A stretch of 44,827 bases of DNA from NCBI RefSeq assembly GCF_003344785.1, contig NZ_QPMK01000003.1, positions 49-44,875 of the forward strand, in the 5' to 3' direction. This document shows positions 35,284-43,538 of the stretch, in pieces. Within the stretch, counting starts at the first letter, position 1. Every line of letters begins with the position of its first letter. The translations under genes and the position numbers were made by a program. The notes under the pieces are model-generated. The model saw only the letters and a list, made by a program, of their open reading frames with translations. It had not been told where the DNA came from and made no database searches. This DNA comes from Thalassococcus profundi (GTDB lineage Bacteria; Pseudomonadota; Alphaproteobacteria; Rhodobacterales; Rhodobacteraceae).

Positions 35284-35687
35284 GCTATGGCAACACGGCG
35301 GCGCTGCAGGCCGCGGTCTATCAGCGCCTGGCGTCCGTCGATGCGCTGATGACGCTGACGGGCGGGCATATCTACGATGCGCTGCCGGCGGGGACGCCGC
35401 CCGAGCTTTACGTCACGCTGGGTGCCGAAAAGGTCCGCGACGCCTCGGACGGCAGCGGCGGCGGCGCCTGGCACGACTTCACCGTCGCGGTGATCACGGA
35501 AGGCGCGGGGTTCCAGGCGGCCAAGGACGCGGCCGCAGAGGTCAGCGATGCGCTGGTCGATGCGCCACTGAGCCTGAGCCGCGGCAGCCTGGTGAGTCTG
35601 AGGTTCCTGCGCGCTCGGGCACGTCGAGAGAGCGGCGGGCTGCGGCGGATCGAGATGACATTCCGCGCCCGCGTGAGCGACGACTGA
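35280..35687 (+). CDS. GTA tail terminator protein (g8)
   Basis: A 135-residue DUF3168-type tail terminator. It begins with the usual NTAALQAAVYQRLASVDALM. GGHIYDALPAGTPPELYVTLG follows near residue 28, then WHDFTVAVITEGAGFQAAKD, and it ends in EMTFRARVSDD. It caps the tail tube and joins it to the head. The start overlaps the g7 stop. A 61-base gap precedes the major tail gene. Confidence 0.88.
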   Translation: MSYGNTAALQAAVYQRLASVDALMTLTGGHIYDALPAGTPPELYVTLGAEKVRDASDGSGGGAWHDFTVAVITEGAGFQAAKDAAAEVSDALVDAPLSLSRGSLVSLRFLRARARRESGGLRRIEMTFRARVSDD

Positions 35688-35748
35688 TCCGCGTGGCGGA
35701 GGATTTTGACCGGCGGCATCGTCCGCCCTGCACTCGAGGAGAGACGCA

Positions 35749-36165
35749 ATGCCTGCACAGAATGGCAAGGACCTTTTGGTCAAGGTGGACCTGACCGGCG
35801 ACGGGCAGTTCCAGACCATGGCGGGGCTGCGCGCCACGCGCGTGACCTTCAACGCCGAGACCGTGGACGTGACGACCCTCGACAGCGCCGGGGGCTGGCG
35901 CGAGCTGCTGACCGGGGCGGGTGTCAAGAGCGCCGCGATCTCGGGCTCGGGGGTCTTTCGCGATGCCGACACGGACGAACGCGCCCGGCAGATCTTTTTC
36001 GACGGCGAGACGCCGGATTTCCAGATCATCATCCCCAATTTCGGCACCGTCGAGGGCGCTTTCCAGCTGACCAGCATCGAATACGGCGGGTCGCACAACG
36101 GCGAGGCCACATACGAGGTGTCGCTGGCCTCGGCGGGGCAGCTGGTCTTCGTGGAGGCGGTCTGA
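35749..36165 (+). CDS. GTA major tail protein (g9)
   Basis: A 138-residue TP901-1-type tail-tube protein. QNGKDLLVKVDLTGDGQFQT opens it. ETVDVTTLDSAGGWRELL near residue 40 and SISGSG/FRDADTDERARQIFF follow, and the end GSHNGEATYEVSLASAG is typical of tube subunits. Stacked hexamers form the tail tube. GAGGAGAG precedes the ATG, the strongest ribosome-binding site in this part of the cluster, in line with high demand for the product. Confidence 0.92.
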   Translation: MPAQNGKDLLVKVDLTGDGQFQTMAGLRATRVTFNAETVDVTTLDSAGGWRELLTGAGVKSAAISGSGVFRDADTDERARQIFFDGETPDFQIIIPNFGTVEGAFQLTSIEYGGSHNGEATYEVSLASAGQLVFVEAV

Positions 36166-36168
36166 GCC

Positions 36169-36504
36169 ATGGTCAACCCCTGGCGCGGAGAGGTCGAGCT
36201 GGTGATCGACGGCAAGCCGCAGACGCTGCGGCTGACGCTGGGCGCGCTGGCGGAGCTGGAGGCGGAGCTGCAAAGCGGGTCGCTTGTCGATCTGGTGCAG
36301 CGGTTCGAGTCCGGCGCGTTCAGCAGCCGCGATGTGCTGGCGCTGGTGGTCGCGGGGTTGCGCGGTGCGGGTTGGCAGGGGCGCGGCACGGACCTTTTGC
36401 AGGCCGAGATCGCTGGCGGGCCGATGGCTGCAGCGCGGGCGGCGGCGGAGCTGCTGGCGCGGGCCTTCATGCTGCCTGGGGCAGGGGCCGATGACGGGCT
36501 TTGA
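36169..36504 (+). CDS. GTA g10, tail assembly chaperone-type protein
   Basis: A 111-residue GTA_gp10-family protein beginning MVNPWRGEVELVIDGKPQTL, with LTLGALAELEAELQSGSLVDL in the middle. It begins 3 bases after g9. By position it corresponds to the first tail assembly chaperone (lambda gpG-like) upstream of the tape measure gene. It ends in codon CTT followed by TGA and C, and the next gene lies in the +1 frame; see the separate site entry. Family recognition is good, while the chaperone role is inferred from position. Confidence 0.82.
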   Translation: MVNPWRGEVELVIDGKPQTLRLTLGALAELEAELQSGSLVDLVQRFESGAFSSRDVLALVVAGLRGAGWQGRGTDLLQAEIAGGPMAAARAAAELLARAFMLPGAGADDGL

Positions 36505-36694
36505 CTGGCCCGTCCTGATGCGCGCTGGAATGCGCGGGCTGGGTCTGCGCCCGGAAGAGTTCTGGGCGCTGACACCGGCGGAATTGCAGCTGTTGCTGGG
36601 CGAAAGCTCGGGCGCGGCGCCGATGGGACGGGCGCGGCTCGATGAGCTTGTGGCGGCCTATCCGGACAGGATCAAGGAAACGGGCGATGACTGA
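36491..36694 (+). CDS. GTA g10.1, phage tail assembly chaperone
   Basis: A 67-residue protein matching the small tail assembly chaperone of Rhodobacterales GTAs (rcc01693-like). Features are DWPVLMRAGMRGLGLRPEEFWALTP split over residues 4-28, and ELQLLLGES followed by LDELVAAYPD. Its ATG lies 14 bases inside g10, with AGGGG only three bases upstream, which is short spacing. It may be made by reinitiation or as a frameshift extension of g10, like lambda G/GT. Its stop overlaps the tape measure start. Confidence 0.85.
   Translation: MTGFDWPVLMRAGMRGLGLRPEEFWALTPAELQLLLGESSGAAPMGRARLDELVAAYPDRIKETGDD
36499..36505 (+). other. Candidate +1 programmed frameshift site (CTTTGAC)
   Basis: The last sense codon and stop of g10 read CTT TGA C, identical to the +1 frameshift site of prfB. 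Slippage of the Leu tRNA from CTT to TTT would continue as GAC TGG in exactly the g10.1 frame, giving a g10-g10.1 fusion. Weak points: the nearest strong Shine-Dalgarno-like AGGGG (36483-36487) is 11 bases upstream, not 3 as in prfB. g10.1 also has its own ATG at 36491. Confidence 0.4.
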
Positions 36695-37340
36695 AGTCGA
36701 GACCATGGAAGACCAGGTGCAGGCGCTGGAGACCGCGCTTGGTGGCGCTGCGGGTATGGCGCAGGGGTTCAATGCTGAACTCACGCGTATTCACCAGACA
36801 TTTTCCGACACCGGGCGCAACGTGTCGAAGCTGGAAAGCAGCCTGAGCCGCGGGTTGAGCCGGGCCATCGACGGGGTGGTCCTGGACGGCATGAAGCTGT
36901 CGGGCGCGCTGGACCTGGTGGCGAAGTCGCTGATCGACACGGCGTATCGCGCGGCGGTGAAGCCGGTGGCGGATCACGTCAGCGGGCTGTTCAGCGCCGG
37001 TGCGTCGGCGCTCTTCGGCGGGTTCACCGGGTTCGAGAAAGGCGGCGGCTTCTCGCAAGGAAGGGTGGTGCCGTTTGCCACGGGTGGCGTGGTCAGCGGC
37101 CCGACGACCTTTCCAATGCGTGGCGGCATGGGCCTGATGGGCGAGGCGGGGCCCGAGGCGATCATGCCGCTGAGCCGTGGACCGGACGGGTCGCTGGGCG
37201 TGCGCGCGCAGGGCGGCGGACGGCCGGTGACCGTGGTGATGAACATACAGACGCCGGATGTGCAGGGTTTCCAGCGCAGCCAGAGCCAGATCGCGGCGCA
37301 GATGGGCCGGGCGCTGAGCCGCGGCGCGCGCAACCGCTGA
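36687..37340 (+). CDS. GTA tape measure protein (g11)
   Basis: This 217-residue protein is short for a tape measure but close to R. capsulatus GTA g11, in line with the short GTA tail. Residues 1-60 form a coiled coil (EDQVQALETALGGAAGMAQG and DTGRNVSKLESSLSRGLSRA). The middle is helical (LDLVAKSLIDTAYRAAVKPV). The C-terminal half has the lambda-type minor-tail motif FEKGGGFSQGRVVPFATGGV and MGLMGEAGPEAIMPLSRGPD. It overlaps the end of g10.1. Confidence 0.9.
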   Translation: MTEVETMEDQVQALETALGGAAGMAQGFNAELTRIHQTFSDTGRNVSKLESSLSRGLSRAIDGVVLDGMKLSGALDLVAKSLIDTAYRAAVKPVADHVSGLFSAGASALFGGFTGFEKGGGFSQGRVVPFATGGVVSGPTTFPMRGGMGLMGEAGPEAIMPLSRGPDGSLGVRAQGGGRPVTVVMNIQTPDVQGFQRSQSQIAAQMGRALSRGARNR

Positions 37341-37372
37341 TCCGATCCAACGGCCGAGCCAAGGAGACAGGC

Positions 37373-38005
37373 ATGAATTTTCACGAAGTTCAATTCCCGG
37401 CGAGCCTGAGCTTCGGGTCCATGGGCGGCCCGGAGCGGCGCACCGACGTGGTGACGCTGACCAACGGTTCAGAAGAGCGCAACACGCCGTGGCAACACGC
37501 CCGCCGCCGTTATGACGCCGGGCTGGGGATGCGCTCGCTCGACGATATTGCCGAGTTGATCGCTTTTTTCGAGGCGCGGCGCGGGCAGCTTTACGGGTTC
37601 CGCTGGAAAGACTGGTCGGACTTCAAATCCTGCAAGCCGTCGGGGAAGGTTCGTTACGACGACCAGGTCATCGCCATCGCCGATGGGGTGCGGACGGAGT
37701 TCCAGCTCACCAAGATTTATCGCTCGGGCGGGGTGGCCTACCAGCGGCCGATCACCAAGCCGGTGGCAGGCACGGTGCGGGCCGGTATCCAGTCGGACGA
37801 ACAGCGCGAGGGTTTCGATTACGAGGTCGACACCTCCAGTGGCGTCATCACCTTCGCGCATCCGCCGGTGGCCGAAGTCGAGATCAGCGCCGGGTTCGAA
37901 TTCGACGTGCCGGTGCGGTTCGACGCCGACCGCATCCGCACCAGCGTCGCCAGTTTCCAGGCGGGCGAGGTTCCGGACGTGCCGGTGGTCGAGGTGCGGG
38001 TCTGA
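37373..38005 (+). CDS. GTA distal tail protein (g12, DUF2460)
   Basis: A 210-residue DUF2460 protein. MNFHEVQFPASLSFGSMGGP at the start, WQHARRRYDAGLGMRSLDDI and FFEARRGQLYGFRWKDWSD (near residue 64) are family hallmarks, and FDYEVDTSSGVITF is near 142. Distal tail rings sit at the tail tip above the hub. CCAAGGAGACAGGC precedes the ATG. The stop overlaps the g13 start (TGATG). Confidence 0.93.
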   Translation: MNFHEVQFPASLSFGSMGGPERRTDVVTLTNGSEERNTPWQHARRRYDAGLGMRSLDDIAELIAFFEARRGQLYGFRWKDWSDFKSCKPSGKVRYDDQVIAIADGVRTEFQLTKIYRSGGVAYQRPITKPVAGTVRAGIQSDEQREGFDYEVDTSSGVITFAHPPVAEVEISAGFEFDVPVRFDADRIRTSVASFQAGEVPDVPVVEVRV

Positions 38006-38892
38006 TGGAGATGAACAGCGATCTCGCCGCGCATCTGCGGACCGGCCTGACCAGCGTGGCCCGGGCCTGGGAGGTGACCCGCACCGACGGGCTGCGGCTG
38101 GGCTTCACCGATCACGACGGCGACCTTGTCTTCGACGGGCTGACGTTTCGTGCCGACACCGGCCTCACGGCGATGGCCTTGCAGCAGAGCACCGGCCTGT
38201 CGGTGGACAATACCGAGGCGATGGGCGGCCTGAGCTCCGATGCGATCCGCGAGGACGATATCAAGGCCGGGCGGTTCGACGGTGCGACGGTCACCGCCTG
38301 GCTGGTGAACTGGCAGGACGTGGCGCAGCGGCAGGTGCTGTTTCGCGGCACGATCGGGGAAATCCGCCGCTCGGGCGGGGCGTTTCACGCCGAGTTGCGC
38401 GGTTTGTCCGAGGCGCTGAACCGGCCGGTGGGGCGGGTGTTCCAGAAACCCTGCACCGCCGTGCTGGGGGATGCGCGCTGCGGCTTTGCCGTGACGGTGC
38501 CGGGCTATACGCACGAGGCGGCCCTGGTCGAGACCGATGGCGCGCGTGTGCTGAATTTCGGGCCGCTGAGCGGTTTCGAGGCCGACTGGTTCCAGCGCGG
38601 GCGGGCCGAGGTGCTGAGCGGCGCTGCCAAGGGGTTGAGCGGCACGATCAAACGCGACCGGGTCGATGGCACCGGCGCGCGGGTGATCGAGCTCTGGGAG
38701 CCGCTGCGGGCAGACCTGCAGGCGGGTGACGTGGTGCGGATCGTTGCGGGCTGCGACAAGCGGTTCGAGACCTGTCGGCTCAAGTTCAACAACTTGCTGA
38801 ATTTTCAGGGCTTCCCGGACATTCCCGAAGACGATTGGCTGATGGTCCACCCCACCAATGCCAAGAGCCAGTCCGGTGGGAGCCGCCGATGA
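38005..38892 (+). CDS. GTA tail hub protein (g13, DUF2163)
   Basis: A 295-residue DUF2163 protein with a C-terminal BR0599-like part. The N-terminal half includes WEVTRTDGLRLGFTDHDGDL. Exactly four cysteines occur, C150 and C159 (KPCTAVLGDARCGF) and C250 and C257 (GCDKRFETC), arranged to bind one metal or iron-sulfur centre. An Fe-S-containing hub has been described for the R. capsulatus particle as I recall. FNNLLNFQGFPDIPEDDWL follows. It forms the baseplate hub with g15 and overlaps g14. Confidence 0.92.
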   Translation: MEMNSDLAAHLRTGLTSVARAWEVTRTDGLRLGFTDHDGDLVFDGLTFRADTGLTAMALQQSTGLSVDNTEAMGGLSSDAIREDDIKAGRFDGATVTAWLVNWQDVAQRQVLFRGTIGEIRRSGGAFHAELRGLSEALNRPVGRVFQKPCTAVLGDARCGFAVTVPGYTHEAALVETDGARVLNFGPLSGFEADWFQRGRAEVLSGAAKGLSGTIKRDRVDGTGARVIELWEPLRADLQAGDVVRIVAGCDKRFETCRLKFNNLLNFQGFPDIPEDDWLMVHPTNAKSQSGGSRR

Positions 38893-39332
38893 GTCAAGGC
38901 CAACGCATCGTTGCCGCTGCGCGCGGCTGGATCGGCACGCCCTACGTGCACCAAGCCTCGAGGCGTGGGGCGGGCAGCGATTGCCTTGGGCTCTTGCGCG
39001 GCGTCTGGCGCGAGGTGCTGGGGGCGGAGCCCGAGGCGGTGCCGGCCTACACCATGGACTGGTCCGAACCGCAGGGCGAAGAGCGTCTGTGGATCGCGGC
39101 CCGGCGGCACCTGCGGCCCAAGCCGCGCGGGGACGAGGCGGCCGGTGACGTGCTGCTCTTCCGGATGCGCGACGGGTCGGTGGCCAAGCACCTTGGGCTG
39201 CAATCCGACACCGGGGCGGCGGCGGCCTTTGTGCATGCCTATTCCGGCCACGGGGTGATCGAAAGCGCGCTCAGCGCGCCCTGGCGGCGGCGCATCGCGG
39301 CGCGCTTCGCCTTTCCAACGGAGGTTCTTTGA
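38889..39332 (+). CDS. GTA NlpC/P60-type tail peptidase (g14)
   Basis: A 147-residue NlpC/P60 peptidase. RGWIGTPYVHQASRRGAGSD then CLGLLRGVW places the catalytic Cys at 32, and the catalytic His is probably H101 in VAKHLGLQ, within the pattern GDVLLFRM....HLG. It would cut peptidoglycan peptides of the recipient during DNA entry. The ATG overlaps the g13 stop, and g15 starts immediately after its stop. Confidence 0.92.
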   Translation: MSQGQRIVAAARGWIGTPYVHQASRRGAGSDCLGLLRGVWREVLGAEPEAVPAYTMDWSEPQGEERLWIAARRHLRPKPRGDEAAGDVLLFRMRDGSVAKHLGLQSDTGAAAAFVHAYSGHGVIESALSAPWRRRIAARFAFPTEVL

Positions 39333-42300
39333 ATGGCGACGATCCTGTTTTCCGCGGTTGGCGCGGCTGTCGGCGGGTCGCTGGGCGGTTCGGTCCTGGG
39401 CTTGTCCTCGGTCGCGGTGGGCCGGTTCGTCGGCGCGACGCTGGGCCGGGCGCTGGACCAGCGGCTGATGGGGCAGGGCGCCGAGACGGTCGAGACCGGC
39501 CGGGTCGACCGGTTCCGCCTCACGGGCGCGGGCGAAGGCACCGCCATCGCGCAGGTCTACGGGCGGATGCGGGTCGGCGGCCACGTGATCTGGTCCACCG
39601 AGTTTCGCGAGCATGTGAAGAAGAGCGGCGGGGGCGGCGGCGGCAAGGGCGCGCCGAGCCAGCCCAAGGTCAAGAGCTACAGCTATTCTGTGAGCCTGGC
39701 GCTGGCGCTTTGCGAGGGCGAGATCACCGGGGTCAACCGGGTCTGGGCGGATGGCGCAGAGATCCCACTGCGCGACCTCAACATGCGGGTCTATACCGGC
39801 AGTCGCGACCAGCTGCCCGATCCCAAGATCGAGGCGGTCGAAGGTACCGGTACGGTCCCGGCGTATCGCGGCACGGCCTATGTTGTGATAGAGGATCTGC
39901 AGCTCGCGGCCTTCGGCAACCGCATCCCGCAGTTCAACTTCGAAGTGACCCGGCCCGACCAGTCAGACCCCGAGGATGTCACCCGCGCGGTGCGCGGCGT
40001 GGCGATGATCCCAGGCACCGGCGAATATGCGCTGGCCACGGAACCGGCGGTGATCAAGTACGGCAAGGGCTCGAGCGGGCTGGCCAATGTCAATTCGCCC
40101 GCCGAAGAACCGGATTTCAACGTCTCGCTGCGCCAGTTGCAGGACGAGGCGCCGAATTGCGGCGCGGTGTCCTTGGTGGTGAGCTGGTTCGGCGACGACC
40201 TGCGCGTGGGCGAATGCCGCCTGCGTCCGAAGGTAGAACAAAAGCAGTTCGACGGCGCAAACATGCCCTGGATAGTGTCGGGGCTTACGCGCGCGGCGGC
40301 GCAGGATGTGCCGAAGCAGGGCGGCCGGCCGGTCTATGGTGGCACGCCCACGGACCAGTCGGTGATCCAGGCCATCCGGCGGATGACCGAGCAGGGCCAG
40401 GCGGTGATGTTCTATCCGTTCATCCTGATGGATCAAATGGCGGGCAACGGGTTGCTGGACCCCTATACCGGCGCCGCGGACCAGCCGCCGCTGCCCTGGC
40501 GCGGGCGCATCACGCTGAGCGTGGCGCCCGGGCGTGACGGGTCGCCCGATGGCACGGCCGCCGCGGATGCCGAGGTCGCGGCGTTTTTCGGCAGCGCGTC
40601 GGCGCAGGATTTTCCCGGCGCTGTCGGGCAGACCACCGTGGGCTACACCGGCCCCGAGGAATGGAGCTACCGGCGGTTCATTCTGCACAACGCGGCCCTG
40701 TGCCGTGCGGCAGGCGGAGTCGCGGCGTTCTGCATCGGGTCGGAAATGCGCGGCATGACACAAATCCGTGGGGCCGCGGGCTTTGCCGCGGTTGCCGCGC
40801 TGCGCGATCTTGCCGCCGAGGTCCGCGCGATCCTTGGGCCGGAGGTCAAGATCGGCTATGCCGCGGACTGGAGCGAGTATTTCGGCCACCAGCCGCGGGA
40901 CGGGTCGGGCGATGTCTTCTTTCACCTCGATCCGCTCTGGGCCGATCCGGAAATCGACTTTGTCGGCATAGACAACTACATGCCGCTGTCGGATTGGCGA
41001 GATGGCGACGCCCATGCGGATGCCGGCTGGCAGTCGATCTACAACGCCGACTACCTGCGCGCCAATATCGAGGGCGGCGAGGGGTTCGACTGGTACTACA
41101 GCTCTCCCGAAGCACGGGATTTCCAGCGCCGCGACCCGATCACCGACGGCGCTCATGACGAGGCGTGGGTGTTCCGCTACAAGGACATCCGCAACTGGTG
41201 GTCGCAAAGCCATTACGAGCGCATCGGCGGTGTGCGGCAGGCACAGCCCACCGACTGGCTGCCGGGGTCGAAGCCGATCTGGTTCACCGAACTGGGCTGC
41301 CCGGCGGTCGACAAGGGCACCAACCAGCCCAACAAGTTCGTCGATCCCAAATCCTCGGAATCGGCGCTGCCGTATTTCTCGGACGGCCAGCGCGATCCGC
41401 TGATCCAGCGGCAATATCTGCGCGCGATGCTGAGCCACTGGTCCGACCCGGCCAACAACCCGGCGGCCGAGCTCTACGAAGGCCGGATGCTGGACATGTC
41501 GCGCGCCTTCGTCTGGACCTGGGACGCGCGGCCCTATCCGTGGTTCCCGGGCAACGACACGCTCTGGAGCGATGGCGGAAATTATCGTCGCGGGCACTGG
41601 ATCACCGGGCGCATTGCCGGGCGCACGCTGGCTTCGGTCGTGGCCGAGATCTGCGAACGGGCGGGCCTGCGAGACTATGACGTGAGCCAGTTGCACGGAT
41701 TCGTACGCGGCTACGCCGTCACAGAGGTGGCCGATGCACGGCGGGCGATCCAGCCGCTGATGCTGGCCTATGGCTTCGACGCGATCGAACGCGGCGGCAA
41801 ACTGGTCTTTCGCATGCGCACCGGCCTGCGGGCGACGCCGGTTGATCTTGAGTTGCTGGCGGTCACGCCGGAGGTGGAGGGTCGCATCCAGGAAACCCGA
41901 GGCCCCGAAGCCGAGATGGCGGGCCGCGTGCGCTTGCGCTTCGTCGAGGCGGACGGCGATCACCGGATCGTCGCCGAGGAAACGGTGCTGCCCGACGACG
42001 AGACCCATGCCGTGGCCGAAAGCGACCTGGCGCTGTCGCTGACCCGCGCCGAGGGGCGGCAAACTCTGGAACGCTGGCTGAGCGAAGCACGGCTGGCGCG
42101 CGACACGCTGAAATTCGCCCTGCCGCCGTCGCAGCTGGCGCTGGGGGCGGGGGACATCGTGTCGCTGCCGTCGGACAGAGGACCGACGCTGGCGCGCATC
42201 GACCGGGTCGAGGTCACCGGGCAGCAGCTGATCGAGGCGGTTCGGATCGAGCCCGACACCTACCTGCCCGCCACCTTTCCCGACGAGGGCGCAGACCTCC

Positions 42301-43256
42301 GGTCCTTTATCCCAGCAGTGCCGGTCGAACCGATCTTTTTGGACCTGCCGCTGATGACCGGGGACGAGGTGCCGCATGCGCCGCATCTGGCGATCCTGGC
42401 CGACCCCTGGCCCGGCAGCGTCGCGGTCTACGACGCGCCGCTCGATGCGGATTACGCGCTGAACCAGATCATCGCCGCGCAGGCCAGCGTCGGGGTGACC
42501 GAAACCGCGCTCTTCCATGCGCCGGCGGGGCGGATCGACCGCGGTGACCGGTTGCAGGTGCGGATGCTGCATGGGCAGATGGAAAGCACGACCGATCCAG
42601 GGCTTCTGGCGGGGCGCAACATGGCGGCCATCGGCGACGGCAGCCCGGACAATTGGGAGATTTTCCAGTTTCGCGATGCGCAGATGGTGGATGACGGGCT
42701 GTGGCAGCTCAGCCATCGGCTGCGCGGGCAGTTCGGGTCGGACGGGCTGATGCCCGAGGTCTGGGCGCCGGGGTCGACTGTCGTGCAGCTGAACGAGGTG
42801 CCGGTGCAGATCGACCTTGCGGCCGCGATGCGGCGGGTGGCGCGGCATTTCCGAATTGGTCCGGCGCGGCGCAGCTTCGACGATCCGAGCTACACCTACC
42901 AGGTGCATGCCTTCGACGGAAACGGCCTGCGCCCCTATGCGCCGGCACACCTGCGGGCGACGCCGGTGGGGGAGGGCCACCGCATCGAGTGGATCCGCCG
43001 CACGCGGCTCGACGGCGACAGCTGGGACGGTGCCGAAGTGCCGCTGGGCGAGGAGCGCGAGGCCTACCTGGTGCGGGTGCGGCGCGGCCAGACGGTGCTG
43101 CGCGAGGTCGACGTCACGGCACCGTCCTGGACCTACGGCGCGACACAGCAGGCGGCCGACCTGGCGCAGGGCGCGGTCGAGATCGCGGTGGCGCAGATAT
43201 CGGCGCGCTACGGTCCGGGTCCCTTCGCGCGGATGTCCTTCGACGCCGCGCCGTGA
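39333..43256 (+). CDS. GTA megatron / host-contact tail protein (g15)
   Basis: A 1307-residue protein, close in size to R. capsulatus g15. The N-terminal region has a Gly/Ala-rich hydrophobic start (AVGAAVGGSLGGSVLGLSSV) and a conserved tail domain up to about residue 400. The GTA TIM-barrel-like domain spans about 430-740 (RRFILHNAALCRAAGGVAAF to FVWTWDARPYPWFPGNDTLW). A phage-tail_3 domain follows (about 770-950), then a C-terminal beta-rich Rcc01698-like domain. It forms the central tail fibre that crosses the recipient envelope. It ends the cluster at a pair of hairpins. Confidence 0.95.
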   Translation: MATILFSAVGAAVGGSLGGSVLGLSSVAVGRFVGATLGRALDQRLMGQGAETVETGRVDRFRLTGAGEGTAIAQVYGRMRVGGHVIWSTEFREHVKKSGGGGGGKGAPSQPKVKSYSYSVSLALALCEGEITGVNRVWADGAEIPLRDLNMRVYTGSRDQLPDPKIEAVEGTGTVPAYRGTAYVVIEDLQLAAFGNRIPQFNFEVTRPDQSDPEDVTRAVRGVAMIPGTGEYALATEPAVIKYGKGSSGLANVNSPAEEPDFNVSLRQLQDEAPNCGAVSLVVSWFGDDLRVGECRLRPKVEQKQFDGANMPWIVSGLTRAAAQDVPKQGGRPVYGGTPTDQSVIQAIRRMTEQGQAVMFYPFILMDQMAGNGLLDPYTGAADQPPLPWRGRITLSVAPGRDGSPDGTAAADAEVAAFFGSASAQDFPGAVGQTTVGYTGPEEWSYRRFILHNAALCRAAGGVAAFCIGSEMRGMTQIRGAAGFAAVAALRDLAAEVRAILGPEVKIGYAADWSEYFGHQPRDGSGDVFFHLDPLWADPEIDFVGIDNYMPLSDWRDGDAHADAGWQSIYNADYLRANIEGGEGFDWYYSSPEARDFQRRDPITDGAHDEAWVFRYKDIRNWWSQSHYERIGGVRQAQPTDWLPGSKPIWFTELGCPAVDKGTNQPNKFVDPKSSESALPYFSDGQRDPLIQRQYLRAMLSHWSDPANNPAAELYEGRMLDMSRAFVWTWDARPYPWFPGNDTLWSDGGNYRRGHWITGRIAGRTLASVVAEICERAGLRDYDVSQLHGFVRGYAVTEVADARRAIQPLMLAYGFDAIERGGKLVFRMRTGLRATPVDLELLAVTPEVEGRIQETRGPEAEMAGRVRLRFVEADGDHRIVAEETVLPDDETHAVAESDLALSLTRAEGRQTLERWLSEARLARDTLKFALPPSQLALGAGDIVSLPSDRGPTLARIDRVEVTGQQLIEAVRIEPDTYLPATFPDEGADLRSFIPAVPVEPIFLDLPLMTGDEVPHAPHLAILADPWPGSVAVYDAPLDADYALNQIIAAQASVGVTETALFHAPAGRIDRGDRLQVRMLHGQMESTTDPGLLAGRNMAAIGDGSPDNWEIFQFRDAQMVDDGLWQLSHRLRGQFGSDGLMPEVWAPGSTVVQLNEVPVQIDLAAAMRRVARHFRIGPARRSFDDPSYTYQVHAFDGNGLRPYAPAHLRATPVGEGHRIEWIRRTRLDGDSWDGAEVPLGEEREAYLVRVRRGQTVLREVDVTAPSWTYGATQQAADLAQGAVEIAVAQISARYGPGPFARMSFDAAP

Positions 43257-43364
43257 TCTTCTGGACGGATCGTCGGCCCGAGGTCGATGCAGCACGTACG
43301 GTGGATCGCTTTTAGACGACGGTTCGAGAGACACCTCCCGAAGCGCTTGCGCATCGGCGTAGCA

Positions 43365-43406
43365 GTATCGCCCGGACCGGGCGATACGAGAGACGCTGTC
43401 TCTCGT
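43365..43406. terminator. Two adjoining perfect hairpins after g15
   Basis: GTATCGCCCGG-a-CCGGGCGATAC (43365-43387) is directly followed by ACGAGAGAC-gct-GTCTCTCGT (43386-43406, sharing two bases). A third CGAGAGAC copy lies at 43325-43332. TTATTTT occurs 13 bases downstream. The pair lies in the 282-base gap between convergent g15 and the DksA-type gene and probably forms a bidirectional terminator. The rest of the gap shows no gene; a dyad with CGCCA-cga-TGGCG near 43495-43515 may terminate the minus-strand gene. Confidence 0.65.
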
Positions 43407-43538
43407 GCTCTCTGAGGGTTATTTTGAACCGAAGAAGGGGCGTGAGGGCAGCGCGGGGCTTTGGAGCGGCGCGGGCGCAGGGGCGAAGAGTCCGGGGCGC
43501 CACGATGGCGACTCCTGAGTGCGGATGTCTCATGACGG

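Noticed and set aside
36687-37340. Truncated tape measure gene
   Set aside because: 217 residues is short for a siphophage but close to the known GTA g11 length, and both ends carry the expected motifs.
30905-43256. Intact prophage
   Set aside because: There is no integrase, repressor, replication gene, lysis cassette or terminase. Gene order and sequences match Rhodobacterales gene transfer agents.
43252-43315. 20-codon ORF beginning GTG at the g15 stop
   Set aside because: It is too short to judge, has no clear ribosome-binding site and no recognisable features.
39963-43334. 1123-codon minus-strand ORF opposite GTA g15, and similar long antisense ORFs opposite btuB (5110-7164), rsmH (8103-9371), murE (11543-13756), murF (13365-14807) and ftsZ (28908-30788)
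   Set aside because: All lie fully opposite clear genes, have Arg/His/Gln/Pro-rich composition typical of GC-rich antisense frames, and show no recognisable domain.
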